This document shows, in pieces, positions 8,533 through 17,987 of a DNA stretch of 64,000 nucleotides. The first letter of the stretch is position 1. Each line of letters starts with the position of its first letter. The notes under the pieces were generated by a model. It was not told the DNA's origin. It did not search any database and saw only the letters and a list, made by a program, of their open reading frames with translations. The DNA lies in the NCBI RefSeq assembly GCF_019655335.1, contig NZ_BPFD01000017.1:1-64000 (forward strand), given 5' to 3'. Position numbers and translations under genes: made by a program. The DNA is from Shewanella hafniensis (lineage in GTDB: Bacteria; Pseudomonadota; Gammaproteobacteria; Enterobacterales; Shewanellaceae).

Positions 8533-9306
8533 TTACATCTGATTAAGCTCGATCACCGCAAAGGTGGCACCTTGAGCATCAGCTATCACAGAGAATCGAC
8601 CCACATCGGGGATATCACTAGGCGGAATGCACACTTGTGCGCCTAAGGCTTGGGCTTTTTCTGCAAATGCATCGCAATCGGCTACGGCAAAATAAAGCAG
8701 CCAATGGGGAGAGATATCGCCCCATTCGGGCATTATGGTCATCATACCGCCGATGGATTGCCCATCAACTTGCCACTCAGAGTATTCGATGTCTGGCATA
8801 TCGCTGGGCGTGTTAGTCCAAGGGAATATTTTGCAGTAAAAGGCTTCTTCAGCGCATGGTTCTTTACAAGCCAGTTCAACCCAGCAAAGGGTATTGAGTT
8901 CACCCTGACGGCGAGCACCGATATGGTTCTTCGCTTGCCACAGTGCAAAACGTGCGCCTTGCGGATCGCTCACCTGCGCCATCACCCCCGCATCTCCCAC
9001 AATATGCGGCCCCATGTGCACTTGGCCGCCCGCAGCTTGAATAGCTGCAATGCTGGCATCCATATCATCCACGGCAAAGTAGACACGCCAATGACTGGGG
9101 ATCTGCGACTCGGACTCAGGAATTTGGTACATGGCGCCTAAATCATCACCTGCTAAATTAAATAGCGAAAAATGACCTTCTGGGATAGGCATTTCAACTG
9201 AGTCCCAACCAAATAACGCTTGATAAAATGCCTTAGCAGCTTGCCAATCGTGGCTTGCGAGTTCAACCCAACATGCATGTCCTTGTGCGTACTGAGTAAT
9301 TTTCAT
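8533..9306 (-). CDS. Two-domain VOC (glyoxalase/bleomycin-resistance fold) protein
   Basis: A 257-residue cytosolic protein made of two vicinal-oxygen-chelate repeats, about residues 5-120 and 135-255. Each opens with a CWVELA or SHDWQAAKAFY type segment. Repeated phrases (HWRVYFAVDD and HWLLYFAVAD; DPQGARFAL and DAQGATFAV) show an internal duplication. This matches the family of two-domain hydroxylases and glyoxalase-like proteins in actinobacteria and Shewanella, whose substrates are mostly unknown. The second ATG of the ATG-ATG pair is used because AAGGAG lies 6 bases before it. It is a monocistronic gene and I cannot name the substrate. Confidence 0.8.
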   Translation of the reverse strand: MKITQYAQGHACWVELASHDWQAAKAFYQALFGWDSVEMPIPEGHFSLFNLAGDDLGAMYQIPESESQIPSHWRVYFAVDDMDASIAAIQAAGGQVHMGPHIVGDAGVMAQVSDPQGARFALWQAKNHIGARRQGELNTLCWVELACKEPCAEEAFYCKIFPWTNTPSDMPDIEYSEWQVDGQSIGGMMTIMPEWGDISPHWLLYFAVADCDAFAEKAQALGAQVCIPPSDIPDVGRFSVIADAQGATFAVIELNQM

Positions 9307-9414
9307 CATTGGCTCCTTCATTTTTACAATCATTCGAGTTAAGCCTGAGTTCGGGCTTCTGTCCAGTATCGGGATAAAAAAGATCTGCAGGATTAAAACT
9401 CAATGGCCAAATAC

Positions 9415-9441
9415 AAAAAAGCCCTTACGCAGAGGGCTTAA
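9415..9441 (-). terminator. Terminator after the aromatic amino acid permease gene
   Basis: Read on the minus strand, AAGCCCT and AGGGCTT pair and are followed by TTTTTTG. It lies 15 bp past the permease stop codon and closes the plsB-permease transcript. Confidence 0.8.
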
Positions 9442-9455
9442 ATCATCGAAACAAA

Positions 9456-10712
9456 TTAGGAATATTGCGGCAATAAATTTGCCATCGCGAGCAGATGACA
9501 AGCACCCGTGACTATGCCGAATAACACCACAAGAATAATTAACGGTGTACCGCCAATCACTCTAAAACCTGTGCTCTCGGGGAATAACTGCCGCGATTTA
9601 TAGGCCATCAGTGCCGGGACGATTACCGCCCACACTGTCGCCGCTAATGCCGCAAAGCCAATCGCCACTAAGAAGCCGTCGGGGAACAGTAATCCTAAAA
9701 TCGTTGGCGGCACAAAGGTCACTAACGCGGTTTTCATCCGGCCCGAGCGTGAATCGTCAAAACCAAACAAGTCGGCGAGATAATCAAACAAACCTAAGGT
9801 CACCCCTAAGAAAGATGAGGCCACGGCCAAGTTAGCAAACAGGGTCAACATACTGTTTAACCAGCTACTCGCCATCACCTCAGACAAAGCGCCCACCAAG
9901 ACACCCATATTGCCGCCTTGGGCAATAATATCGATAAACTGGCTGCGGGGAATATTGCCCATAGTCGCCACTAACCAACAGGCATAAATCACCAGCGCGA
10001 TAAAGGTGCCGACGAAAATCGCCTTGATAATGGTGGCGGAATCTTTGCCGTAATACTTCACTAAGCTGGGAACGTTACCATGGTAGCCAAAGCTGGCAAG
10101 ACCAAAGGGCAGCGCCGCCCACAGATATGGTGAAAAGCTGTTATTACCATCGGGTTCGAGCAACTTAGTCACATCGATTTCGATCAGTAAGTTACCGATA
10201 GCGAGGAAGAAGGTAATGATCATACCGCCGAGCATAATCGTGGTAATACGATCCACGGCTTTAGTACTGATCAACACTATGCTCGCCAACACTATGGCGA
10301 ACACTAGCCCTGCCACACTTTGCGGTAACTCAATTCCCATGCCCTGCAAGCTGTGGTTTACAATCGAACCACCGCCGCTGATATAGGCATAGGTCAAAAT
10401 ATACAGCACGAACGCGATAGAAACGCCGTTCACTATCCGCCAAAACTGTCCGAGGGTTTGCTTAGTTAAGGTATCGAAGCTGGCACCGGGTTCGAAATGC
10501 AAATTGGTTTCGAGCAACAATAAGCCCGACATCAACATGCAAAACCAAATACCCAATAACATTAAAATCGAATAGCCAAACCACATACCCGCACCGACCA
10601 CGGGCAGAGAAAACATCCCAGCACCTACGGTCGTGCCAGCAATAATCATGGCGCCGCCGAGCAAGGACTTACCTGCGGGCTTATGCTTAGCCGCATTCAT
10701 ATGATTTGCCAT
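9456..10712 (-). CDS. Aromatic amino acid permease (TyrP/Mtr family)
   Basis: A 418-residue inner-membrane transporter of the hydroxy/aromatic amino acid permease family (HAAAP), with about 11 hydrophobic helices. The N-terminal GGAMIIAGTTVGAGMFSLP segment is the family signature around the broken first helix. It should import tyrosine or tryptophan with protons; the exact substrate cannot be told from sequence. The ATG overlaps the plsB stop codon in TAATG, so translation is probably coupled to plsB, with a GGAG 11 bases upstream inside the plsB coding region. No functional tie between the two products is obvious. Confidence 0.87.
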   Translation of the reverse strand: MANHMNAAKHKPAGKSLLGGAMIIAGTTVGAGMFSLPVVGAGMWFGYSILMLLGIWFCMLMSGLLLLETNLHFEPGASFDTLTKQTLGQFWRIVNGVSIAFVLYILTYAYISGGGSIVNHSLQGMGIELPQSVAGLVFAIVLASIVLISTKAVDRITTIMLGGMIITFFLAIGNLLIEIDVTKLLEPDGNNSFSPYLWAALPFGLASFGYHGNVPSLVKYYGKDSATIIKAIFVGTFIALVIYACWLVATMGNIPRSQFIDIIAQGGNMGVLVGALSEVMASSWLNSMLTLFANLAVASSFLGVTLGLFDYLADLFGFDDSRSGRMKTALVTFVPPTILGLLFPDGFLVAIGFAALAATVWAVIVPALMAYKSRQLFPESTGFRVIGGTPLIILVVLFGIVTGACHLLAMANLLPQYS

Positions 10713-13135
10713 TAAACTATGTGCTCCGCGGTGACACTCGCCACTATCGTTTGTCTCACTGACGGACGTAATAAGCTATTGGCTTGATCTCGGATGCGAT
10801 TGATATTGGACTTATCTTGGTTATCTGCCAGATAGCCCAATTCTTTGAGCTTAACACTCAAGGTTCCGTAGAGTTTTTTATCGTAGAACTCAGGCGCAGT
10901 AATGCCATGCAAAGCGCCTAAACGCTGGGCAAGTAGATGGCTCTCAGACTCAAGTTCTGAGCGCTCCATCTTAGGTCTGTTTGCTAACAGATTGAAAATA
11001 ATCGCATAGCGTTGCAAGGTCTCGCTCACTGAACTGGCTAACAATAATAGTTGGCTAGTGTGCTCTGGCACGACAGCTAAGGTATCAGTCTCGACCACTA
11101 ACCCTTGTTCAATGAAGAAATCCAGCACTTGGTTGACATAGGCAGGTACATCTTTAATGCCCATAAAGAGTTCTGCTTTCAGTAGCGGATAAAAATCGGC
11201 AACGATTGACACCACTTGCTGACGCGGGATCTGCTCATTATGCGTTAAACAGCTCGCAATTAATGACGGCACGATAAATAAGTGGATGATATTGTTACGA
11301 TAGTAAGTCATGGACACAGCCTGACTCGCTTCGATAGACACGATTTCCCCTAAAGGATCGGCACTAACAACAAACTTGTTCAAATCTAAACCTTGCTGCA
11401 CTAGATGCTTGCCATCACCTTCGGCAACCGAAGTGTAAGCAGTATAAGGCACTTTTTTGAGTAGGGTCAGATACAAATCAAGCTGACGCTCCAACAGACC
11501 GCGCTCTAAGGCATTTTGATCTGTCGCCAGCAACACTAAGCTCGTCAAGGTCACTGAACTCGCTGCCGCCGCATCATTGATACGTGTCATCACTCGATTC
11601 GCTAGCACGTTTACCGCTGGCGTTAACCAACTCGGTTTTTGCTCAGGATCATCGGCTACCTCATTACGCCAGTTTGGCGCACGCTCATTTAAGAAGTTTT
11701 GCAGGGTAATGGGCTCGCCAAAGTTCACATAACCTTGGCCGAAATTACCCAGTTTGCGGATCGCGCCAAACACTTGCCACACAGATTCTTTTTTCTTTTT
11801 CTTACCGCTTAATTCTTTATGGTAAGTCGCTACCTCCATCACATGGTCGTAGCCTAAATACACAGGCACTAGCGTGACTGGACGCTCGATACCGCGCAGT
11901 ACGCTGTTCATCGTCATGGCGATCATGCCAGTTTTGGGCGCCAATAGACGCCCCGTACGTGAGCGGCCGCCTTCGGAGAAATATTCCACCGAATAACCTT
12001 TAGCAAACAGTTGATCTAAATACTCACGGAATACTGCGGTATACAGCTTGTTGCCATTAAAACTACGGCGGATAAAGAAGGCACCACCGCGACGGAACAT
12101 AGGTCCAGCAGGCCAGAAGTTGAGGTTAATACCAGCGGCAATGTGCGGCGGAACCATACCTTGATAGTACAAAATATACGATAACAGCAGGTAATCCATG
12201 TGACTGCGATGGCAAGGCACATAAACAATCTCGTGACCATCGTGGTGCAACTGGCGAACTTGCTCGGCACCTTTGATATTGATCCCGCTGTAAAGCTTGT
12301 TCCATAACCAAGTTAAGAAACGCTCGGCAATACGAACTAAACTATCTGAGTAATCGGCAGCGATTTCATCGAGATACTCAATGGCTGTCTCGCGCGCTTG
12401 GGTCTCTGAAATCTTCTTACTGACGGCTTCTTCTTGAATCGCTTTACGCAACGATTCAGATTTGAGCAACGAATGAAACAGTGCTTGGCGATTTGGCAGC
12501 ACAGGCCCTGTCATCACCTTGCGTTGACGACGGAAATGCACCCGCGCGACCCGCGCTAACTTATGGGCGATACCCATGTCTGTGCCATGCTCGTCGGCCA
12601 TATAACGCAGGGATACCGCATTCGAAAACTGCACGAAGTTATGTCGACCTAAGAACAGAATCATCAGACACTTACGCAGCCAAGTCGGGTTTTCCCGTTC
12701 AAACACAGCCGCCTTCATAGTGTCGTCTTCTTTCCCTGGTGTGCGGCCCCAATACAGGCTCACGGGCACCAGTTGAATATCCAATTCAGGGCGCTCCTTA
12801 TGCACGGCTAACAAACGCATAAAGCATTCGAGGAAAGGCTCGTTACCGGCACGCTCGCCAAACAGCGGCTTACGCCCCTGGAGGCAGACAACCCGAGGCG
12901 CAATCACACCATTCGCCACTAAAGGCTCATAGGGGCTCGGTAGTCCTAACTTTGCCGTTATTTCACTCAGGGCAGCGATGTCACTCAGCGATTCCGTTTT
13001 CATCACATAAGCAAGGGGTCTGGAGGCATCCAGATTCAGATCGGCAAAGGGATCCTGAGGCACAACAATAGTGTGCACTAAGTGTTTTTGGATCCAGCGT
13101 AATGATTTCAACCAAAGAGAGTCGTGTTTAGGCAT
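10712..13135 (-). CDS. plsB: Glycerol-3-phosphate 1-O-acyltransferase PlsB
   Basis: An 807-residue membrane-associated enzyme, the normal length for PlsB. It makes lysophosphatidic acid from glycerol-3-phosphate and acyl-ACP or acyl-CoA, the first step of phospholipid synthesis. The acyltransferase blocks are in order: the HX4D catalytic pair H309-D314 ([10 protein letters not shown]), [16 protein letters not shown] and PVYLGYD. It lies back to back with lexA, as in E. coli, with 160 bp between the starts. It is followed by the permease gene with a one-base overlap. Confidence 0.95.
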   Translation of the reverse strand: MPKHDSLWLKSLRWIQKHLVHTIVVPQDPFADLNLDASRPLAYVMKTESLSDIAALSEITAKLGLPSPYEPLVANGVIAPRVVCLQGRKPLFGERAGNEPFLECFMRLLAVHKERPELDIQLVPVSLYWGRTPGKEDDTMKAAVFERENPTWLRKCLMILFLGRHNFVQFSNAVSLRYMADEHGTDMGIAHKLARVARVHFRRQRKVMTGPVLPNRQALFHSLLKSESLRKAIQEEAVSKKISETQARETAIEYLDEIAADYSDSLVRIAERFLTWLWNKLYSGINIKGAEQVRQLHHDGHEIVYVPCHRSHMDYLLLSYILYYQGMVPPHIAAGINLNFWPAGPMFRRGGAFFIRRSFNGNKLYTAVFREYLDQLFAKGYSVEYFSEGGRSRTGRLLAPKTGMIAMTMNSVLRGIERPVTLVPVYLGYDHVMEVATYHKELSGKKKKKESVWQVFGAIRKLGNFGQGYVNFGEPITLQNFLNERAPNWRNEVADDPEQKPSWLTPAVNVLANRVMTRINDAAAASSVTLTSLVLLATDQNALERGLLERQLDLYLTLLKKVPYTAYTSVAEGDGKHLVQQGLDLNKFVVSADPLGEIVSIEASQAVSMTYYRNNIIHLFIVPSLIASCLTHNEQIPRQQVVSIVADFYPLLKAELFMGIKDVPAYVNQVLDFFIEQGLVVETDTLAVVPEHTSQLLLLASSVSETLQRYAIIFNLLANRPKMERSELESESHLLAQRLGALHGITAPEFYDKKLYGTLSVKLKELGYLADNQDKSNINRIRDQANSLLRPSVRQTIVASVTAEHIV

Positions 13136-13252
13136 TATTCTTATGCAATTAAGTACGTTTACTAGCCCGATAGAATACCAGACTATGGGTAATATTCGCT
13201 AATTCTCTCCAACATAGCTAAAAAGTGGTTAATACTTGCGCTGCAAATAATA

Positions 13253-13268
13253 CTGTATATACTAACAG
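13253..13268 (+). promoter_or_regulatory. SOS box 1 (LexA operator)
   Basis: CTG-TATATACTAA-CAG fits the LexA consensus CTG-N10-CAG and is one base off the first E. coli lexA operator. It lies about 28 bp before the lexA start and implies autorepression of lexA-sulA. It may also affect plsB on the other strand. Confidence 0.9.
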
Positions 13269-13271
13269 TAA

Positions 13272-13287
13272 CTGTATAGAAAAACAG
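13272..13287 (+). promoter_or_regulatory. SOS box 2 (LexA operator)
   Basis: CTG-TATAGAAAAA-CAG is a second CTG-N10-CAG site starting 19 bp after the first. Tandem operators are also found before E. coli lexA. It overlaps the region just upstream of the ribosome site. Confidence 0.85.
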
Positions 13288-13295
13288 GAAACACC

Positions 13296-13916
13296 ATGAG
13301 ACCTTTGACGCCACGCCAAGCTGAAATTTTAGAGCTAATTAAACGAAATATTGCCGATACTGGCATGCCACCCACACGGGCAGAAATCGCGACCCGTTTA
13401 GGTTTTAAGAGCGCCAATGCGGCTGAAGAACACCTTAAAGCGTTGGCGAAAAAGGGCTGCATTGAGATCATGCCGGGCACTTCGCGGGGCATTCGCCTAC
13501 CTGCGGAAGTCGAAGATTTAACTGAAACAGGTTTACCACTTATCGGTCAAGTGGCTGCTGGCGAACCTATTCTTGCCCAAGAACATGTCGAACAGTACTA
13601 CCAAGTCGACCCGAGCATGTTCCATCCCGCCGCCGATTTTTTACTGCGGGTTAAAGGCGACAGCATGAAGAATATCGGCATTCTCGAAGGAGATTTGCTG
13701 GCTGTTCATAAAGTACAACAAGCTAGAAATGGTCAAGTGGTTGTCGCTAGAGTCGACGACGATGTCACTGTTAAACGTTTCGAAAAAAAAGGCAATGTGG
13801 TCTATCTACACGCCGAAAATGAAGACTATTCCCCGATAAAAGTGGATTTAGGCTATCAAAGTTTAACAATTGAAGGACTCGCCGTCGGTGTGATCCGTAA
13901 TGGAGATTGGCTATGA
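13296..13916 (+). CDS. lexA: LexA repressor
   Basis: A 206-residue SOS repressor and self-cleaving protease. The N-terminal winged helix-turn-helix spans about residues 1-70. The C-terminal S24 peptidase domain has the cleavage bond A88-G89 (QVAAGEP), the nucleophile S123 (KGDSM) and the general base K160 (DVTVKRF). When RecA-ssDNA filaments form, it cuts itself and releases the SOS genes. Two SOS boxes directly upstream show autoregulation. The stop codon overlaps the sulA start in ATGA. Confidence 0.98.
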   Translation: MRPLTPRQAEILELIKRNIADTGMPPTRAEIATRLGFKSANAAEEHLKALAKKGCIEIMPGTSRGIRLPAEVEDLTETGLPLIGQVAAGEPILAQEHVEQYYQVDPSMFHPAADFLLRVKGDSMKNIGILEGDLLAVHKVQQARNGQVVVARVDDDVTVKRFEKKGNVVYLHAENEDYSPIKVDLGYQSLTIEGLAVGVIRNGDWL

Positions 13917-14425
13917 ACAAACTACTTGGCAATGCACCCCGCCATCCGGGCTTGTGGCTCGATGAAGTACGTGATGCCGACTATGACTGGCACCATGCAC
14001 CTATCGCCTGCATGCCAACTAAGACTCAAGGTCGCCAAGAATTAATCCATCTGAGCGCGCAACTCGCCCAGTTAAGCCAACAGGGCCGTTGGTTAGTGCT
14101 CATCAACCCGCCGAGTATTGGCTACAAACAAATGCTCGCCAACGCTGGCGTGCGTATGGACAGAGTCTTGCTGGTACACGCTAAAGATGAAGTCGAAACC
14201 CTGTGGGCGATGGAAAAAGCCTTAACAAGTGGTACGTCCAGTGCGGTTATTACTTGGACCCAATCATTGGATGCACGCGATAATCGTCGCCTACAAATTG
14301 TCGCTAAAAGTGCCCGCGCCATGGGCATAGTGCTAGAAGACGTAAACAGTCACTTACATGGCGACGTACGCATTGAGCAAGGTAGCCTCTTCGGCCAACA
14401 ATCTTTTTTTAGCGCTGTGCATTAA
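13913..14425 (+). CDS. sulA: Cell division inhibitor SulA
   Basis: A 170-residue SOS-induced inhibitor of FtsZ assembly. The sequence has the SulA/RecA-like fold features, for example the [14 protein letters not shown] strand and loop and the later [22 protein letters not shown] segment. The ATG at 13913 overlaps the lexA stop as ATGA, so the genes are translationally coupled and share the two SOS boxes. An in-frame TTG at 13907 is less likely. In E. coli sulA stands alone next to ompA; a lexA-sulA operon is known from pseudomonads and Shewanella. A terminator follows. Confidence 0.9.
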   Translation: MNKLLGNAPRHPGLWLDEVRDADYDWHHAPIACMPTKTQGRQELIHLSAQLAQLSQQGRWLVLINPPSIGYKQMLANAGVRMDRVLLVHAKDEVETLWAMEKALTSGTSSAVITWTQSLDARDNRRLQIVAKSARAMGIVLEDVNSHLHGDVRIEQGSLFGQQSFFSAVH

Positions 14426-14450
14426 ATATTCATTTAATTTTTTACCTTGA

Positions 14451-14485
14451 AAGCCGCCTCGCCTATGAATGTGAGGCTTTTTTTT
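14451..14485 (+). terminator. Terminator after lexA-sulA
   Basis: GCCTC at 14456-14460 pairs with GAGGC at 14473-14477 and a run of eight T follows. The stem is short but the T run is strong. Confidence 0.75.
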
Positions 14486-14827
14486 GGCAATTTTTCAGAC
14501 AATTAGATAAATAAGTGATCTTGATCAATATTTAAACAGCAAGTATGGTTGGTTTAGTCGGCGATGATATATCGCCGCCCGTGGCAAATAAATCGAGCCG
14601 TTATCGCGTTCAAAATGCCACTAAAAATAGAGAACAGATTTATTTCAGTCGTATGTGCCAGCGTGGCTAATACCAGCAGTAATAATACTTAATTAAAAGT
14701 AACAGCCGCCAACGCACGTTGAAGTCAAAAAAGCTTTTTTGGGAACTGAAGAGTTTGCATAGAGTTGAGACTTACTGTGTTGCTCTTCTTTGTAGTTGCT
14801 ATTCGCAATTGGCAGAGGAGAAGTCTT
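14486..14827 (+). promoter_or_regulatory. Upstream region of the cox operon with a CRP/FNR-like site
   Basis: About 340 bp without a gene. At 14511-14532 there is a near-palindrome around GTGATCTTGATCAA. It resembles the CRP operator (GTGATC then GATCA) and also comes within one base of the FNR pattern TTGAT-N4-ATCAA. Its distance from the coxB start, about 300 bp, means the true promoter could lie anywhere between. The last part carries GAGGAG at 14815-14820, the ribosome site of coxB. Confidence 0.45.
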
Positions 14828-16384
14828 GTGAAGCAATTGTTGTATTGTTTACTCGTGGTGTTATTCGCACCACCGTTGGCCGCCGCGGACATGCGGTTCA
14901 ACATGACCCCTGGCGTAACCGAGATCAGTGGCAAGGTTTATCACTTGCACATGACCATCTTGTATATCTGCTGCGCCATTGGCCTTGTGGTCTTTGGCGT
15001 GATGATTTACGCCATGATCAATCACAGAAAATCCAAAGGCGCTGTCGCGTCGCACTTTCACGAAAGCACTAAAGTTGAAATCGCTTGGACGATTCTGCCA
15101 TTTATCATTTTGATCTTAATGGCGATTCCAGCGACAAAAACCTTAATTGCGATGGAAGATCCCAGCAATGCCGATCTCACCGTTAAAGTCACAGGTTCCC
15201 AATGGAAATGGCACTACAGCTATTTCGATCAAGACATTGATTTTTACAGCATACTCGCAACCCCAAGAACACAAATCGACGGTACCGAAACCAAGGGTGA
15301 ACACTACCTTTTGGAGGTCGATAAGCCGCTCGTGCTGCCGATAAACCGCAAAATTCGCTTTTTAATGACCTCAGAAGACGTCATTCATTCATGGTGGGTA
15401 CCTGCTTTTGCCGTGAAGAAAGATGCTAATCCTGGGTTTATCAATGAGGCCTGGACTCGCATAGACAAACCCGGCATTTACCGTGGTCAGTGCGCCGAAC
15501 TCTGCGGTAAAGACCATGGTTTTATGCCGATTGTAGTGCAAGCCTTACCCGAAGCCGAGTTTGAAGCTTGGGTAGCGGAGCAAAAACAAGCTGCAGGCGC
15601 GGCGGCAGAAGCTGCTCAAGCTGCATTGTCACAGACCCTTAGCAAAGAGGAGCTGATGACCCAAGGTGAGCAAGTTTACCTCGGTCACTGCGCAGCCTGC
15701 CACCAGCCTAATGGCGAGGGGTTACAAGGCGTATTCCCACACCTCAAAGGCAGTCCGATAGCAACGGGACCGCTCAGCGGCCACCTTGAAATCGTGATTA
15801 ACGGTAAAGCGGGTACCGCCATGCAAGCCTTTGGTAAGCAATTGACTGCACAAGAAATTGCCGCTGTGATTACCTATGAGCGTAATGCGTGGGGTAATAA
15901 TACTGGCGATGCTGTGCAGGCCAAAGATGTTAATGAGCATATGAACGGCAGTACTGGCACACAGGCACCTGCTACCGCACCAGTCAACACGACCCCAACA
16001 CCCGCACCTACAACTGAGCCCGCAGCAGTTGTCGACTCTGCAACCATAGTCGATCCGGCGAGTCTCCCCACGCTCACCCATGAGGCACTGATGGCCGAAG
16101 GTGAAACTGTCTACACCACCACTTGCGCGGCCTGCCATCAGTTAACGGGAGCTGGCATACCACCCGCCTTCCCCGCCCTCGCTGGTAGCGCTATCGCCAC
16201 TGGGCCCGTCGCCAATCATCTCGATATTGTGATGCACGGCAAAACGGGCACGGCTATGCAGGCATTTGGCAAACAACTCAGCACACAGCAACTCGCAGCA
16301 GTCATTACCTATGAGCGCAATGCTTGGGGCAACAATACCGGCGATACAGTGCAACCTGCTGATATCGCAAGCCATGGACAGTAG
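14828..16384 (+). CDS. coxB: Cytochrome c oxidase subunit II with two C-terminal cytochrome c domains
   Basis: A 518-residue aa3 oxidase subunit II that takes electrons from cytochrome c at the periplasmic CuA centre. Order: signal peptide (KQLLYCLLVVLFAPPLAAA), two membrane helices, then the cupredoxin domain with CuA ligands C222-x3-C226-x3-H230-x2-M233 (CAELCGKDHGFM). Two mono-heme cytochrome c domains follow, with CAACH at 288-292 and 433-437. They are close copies joined by an Ala/Pro/Thr-rich linker. I chose the GTG at 14828 because GAGGAG lies 7 bases upstream and the signal peptide begins there; an upstream TTG extension is unlikely. It is the first gene of the cox operon. Confidence 0.95.
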   Translation: MKQLLYCLLVVLFAPPLAAADMRFNMTPGVTEISGKVYHLHMTILYICCAIGLVVFGVMIYAMINHRKSKGAVASHFHESTKVEIAWTILPFIILILMAIPATKTLIAMEDPSNADLTVKVTGSQWKWHYSYFDQDIDFYSILATPRTQIDGTETKGEHYLLEVDKPLVLPINRKIRFLMTSEDVIHSWWVPAFAVKKDANPGFINEAWTRIDKPGIYRGQCAELCGKDHGFMPIVVQALPEAEFEAWVAEQKQAAGAAAEAAQAALSQTLSKEELMTQGEQVYLGHCAACHQPNGEGLQGVFPHLKGSPIATGPLSGHLEIVINGKAGTAMQAFGKQLTAQEIAAVITYERNAWGNNTGDAVQAKDVNEHMNGSTGTQAPATAPVNTTPTPAPTTEPAAVVDSATIVDPASLPTLTHEALMAEGETVYTTTCAACHQLTGAGIPPAFPALAGSAIATGPVANHLDIVMHGKTGTAMQAFGKQLSTQQLAAVITYERNAWGNNTGDTVQPADIASHGQ

Positions 16385-16390
16385 GGGATT

Positions 16391-17986
16391 ATGATGAGCA
16401 CAACGACTCAAGATCAAACCGCAGCCCATGATGACCATCATCATGGTGCGCCAAAGGGCATCATGCGCTGGGTGCTAACCACCAACCATAAAGACATTGG
16501 TACTTTGTATTTATGGTTCAGCTTCATTATGTTTTTAACCGGTGGTGCTATGGCCATGGTGATCCGCGCTGAACTCTTTCAGCCAGGATTACAATTAGTC
16601 GAGCCCAACTTCTTTAACCAAATGACCACAGTCCATGGGCTGATCATGGTATTCGGCGCGGTAATGCCCGCCTTTACTGGGCTAGCAAACTGGCTGATCC
16701 CTATGATGATTGGTGCGCCAGATATGGCGCTGCCACGGATGAATAACTGGAGTTTTTGGATCTTACCCTTCGCCTTTACCATCCTACTCAGCTCGCTGTT
16801 TATGGAAGGTGGCGGACCTAACTTTGGTTGGACCTTCTACGCGCCACTGTCTACCACTTATAGTCCTGACAGCACGGCACTCTTCGTGTTCTCTATTCAT
16901 ATCATGGGGATAAGTTCGATCATGGGTGCAATCAATGTGATTGTAACCATAGTGAATTTACGTGCGCCCGGCATGACATGGATGAAGCTGCCGCTGTTTG
17001 TGTGGACTTGGCTTATCACAGCATTCCTGCTGATCGCTGTGATGCCAGTACTCGCGGGCGCTGTGACTATGGTACTGACCGATAAGTTTTTCGGCACTAG
17101 CTTCTTCGAAGCGGCAGGCGGCGGCGATCCTGTGATGTTCCAGCATATTTTCTGGTTCTTCGGCCACCCTGAGGTCTACATCATGATTTTGCCGTCCTTT
17201 GGCATCATCTCCGCCATAGTACCCGCCTTCAGCCGCAAACCATTATTTGGCTATGCATCAATGGTTTATGCCACTGCCAGTATTGCAATTCTGTCGTTCC
17301 TTGTGTGGGCGCACCACATGTTCACTACAGGTATGCCAGTGTTTGCCGAGCTGTTCTTCATGTATTGCACTATGTTGATTGCGGTGCCAACGGGGGTGAA
17401 AGTGTTTAACTGGGTCGCGACTATGTGGCGCGGTTCACTCAGCTTCGAAACCCCTATGTTGTTCGCCGTGGCCTTTATCATACTCTTCACCATTGGCGGG
17501 TTTTCGGGGTTAATGCTCGCCATTACGCCAGCCGACTTCCAATACCACGACACCTATTTTGTGGTAGCGCATTTCCATTATGTGCTCGTGACTGGGGCGA
17601 TTTTCTCCATCATGGCGGCAGCCTATTACTGGCTACCTAAGTGGACGGGGCACATGTACAACGAGCGACTGGGGCAATGGCATTTCTGGTGTTCGGTGAT
17701 TTCGGTCAACGTACTGTTTTTCCCGATGCATTTCCTTGGGCTAGCTGGTATGCCAAGGCGTATCCCCGATTACTCGATTCAATTTGCCGATGTTAATCAA
17801 ATCGTCTCGATTGGTGGCTTCGCCTTTGGCTTATCGCAATTGATTTTCTTAGTGTTAGTGATCAAGTGCATCCGTGGCGGCGAGAAAGCCCCCGCTAAAC
17901 CTTGGGAAGGTTCCGAGGGTTTGGAGTGGACATTACCAAGCCCAGCGCCTTACCACTCTTTCACGACACCACCTGAGGTGAAATGA
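16391..17986 (+). CDS. coxA: Cytochrome c oxidase subunit I
   Basis: A 531-residue catalytic subunit with 12 membrane helices. It carries heme a and the heme a3-CuB site where oxygen is reduced and protons pumped. Visible landmarks are TTVHGLIMVFG (heme a ligand), HPEVYIMILPSFG (CuB His and the cross-linked Tyr of A-type oxidases), WAHHMF (CuB His pair) and HFHYVL (heme a3 and heme a ligands). The first ATG at 16391 is given; the ATG at 16394 has the better spacing to AGGGG at 16383-16387. It follows coxB by 6 bp. Confidence 0.97.
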   Translation: MMSTTTQDQTAAHDDHHHGAPKGIMRWVLTTNHKDIGTLYLWFSFIMFLTGGAMAMVIRAELFQPGLQLVEPNFFNQMTTVHGLIMVFGAVMPAFTGLANWLIPMMIGAPDMALPRMNNWSFWILPFAFTILLSSLFMEGGGPNFGWTFYAPLSTTYSPDSTALFVFSIHIMGISSIMGAINVIVTIVNLRAPGMTWMKLPLFVWTWLITAFLLIAVMPVLAGAVTMVLTDKFFGTSFFEAAGGGDPVMFQHIFWFFGHPEVYIMILPSFGIISAIVPAFSRKPLFGYASMVYATASIAILSFLVWAHHMFTTGMPVFAELFFMYCTMLIAVPTGVKVFNWVATMWRGSLSFETPMLFAVAFIILFTIGGFSGLMLAITPADFQYHDTYFVVAHFHYVLVTGAIFSIMAAAYYWLPKWTGHMYNERLGQWHFWCSVISVNVLFFPMHFLGLAGMPRRIPDYSIQFADVNQIVSIGGFAFGLSQLIFLVLVIKCIRGGEKAPAKPWEGSEGLEWTLPSPAPYHSFTTPPEVK

Positions 17987-17987
17987 A

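Noticed and set aside
8650..9141. 163-codon plus-strand frame opposite the VOC gene
   Set aside because: It lies fully within the VOC coding region, has no domain, and is explained as a shadow of that gene.
14765..14827. Upstream TTG start for coxB
   Set aside because: The GTG at 14828 has an ideal GAGGAG ribosome site and begins a normal signal peptide; the extra 21 residues add a second hydrophobic stretch with no function.
15722..16138. 138-codon frame antisense to coxB
   Set aside because: It mirrors the duplicated cytochrome c domain and has no family features.
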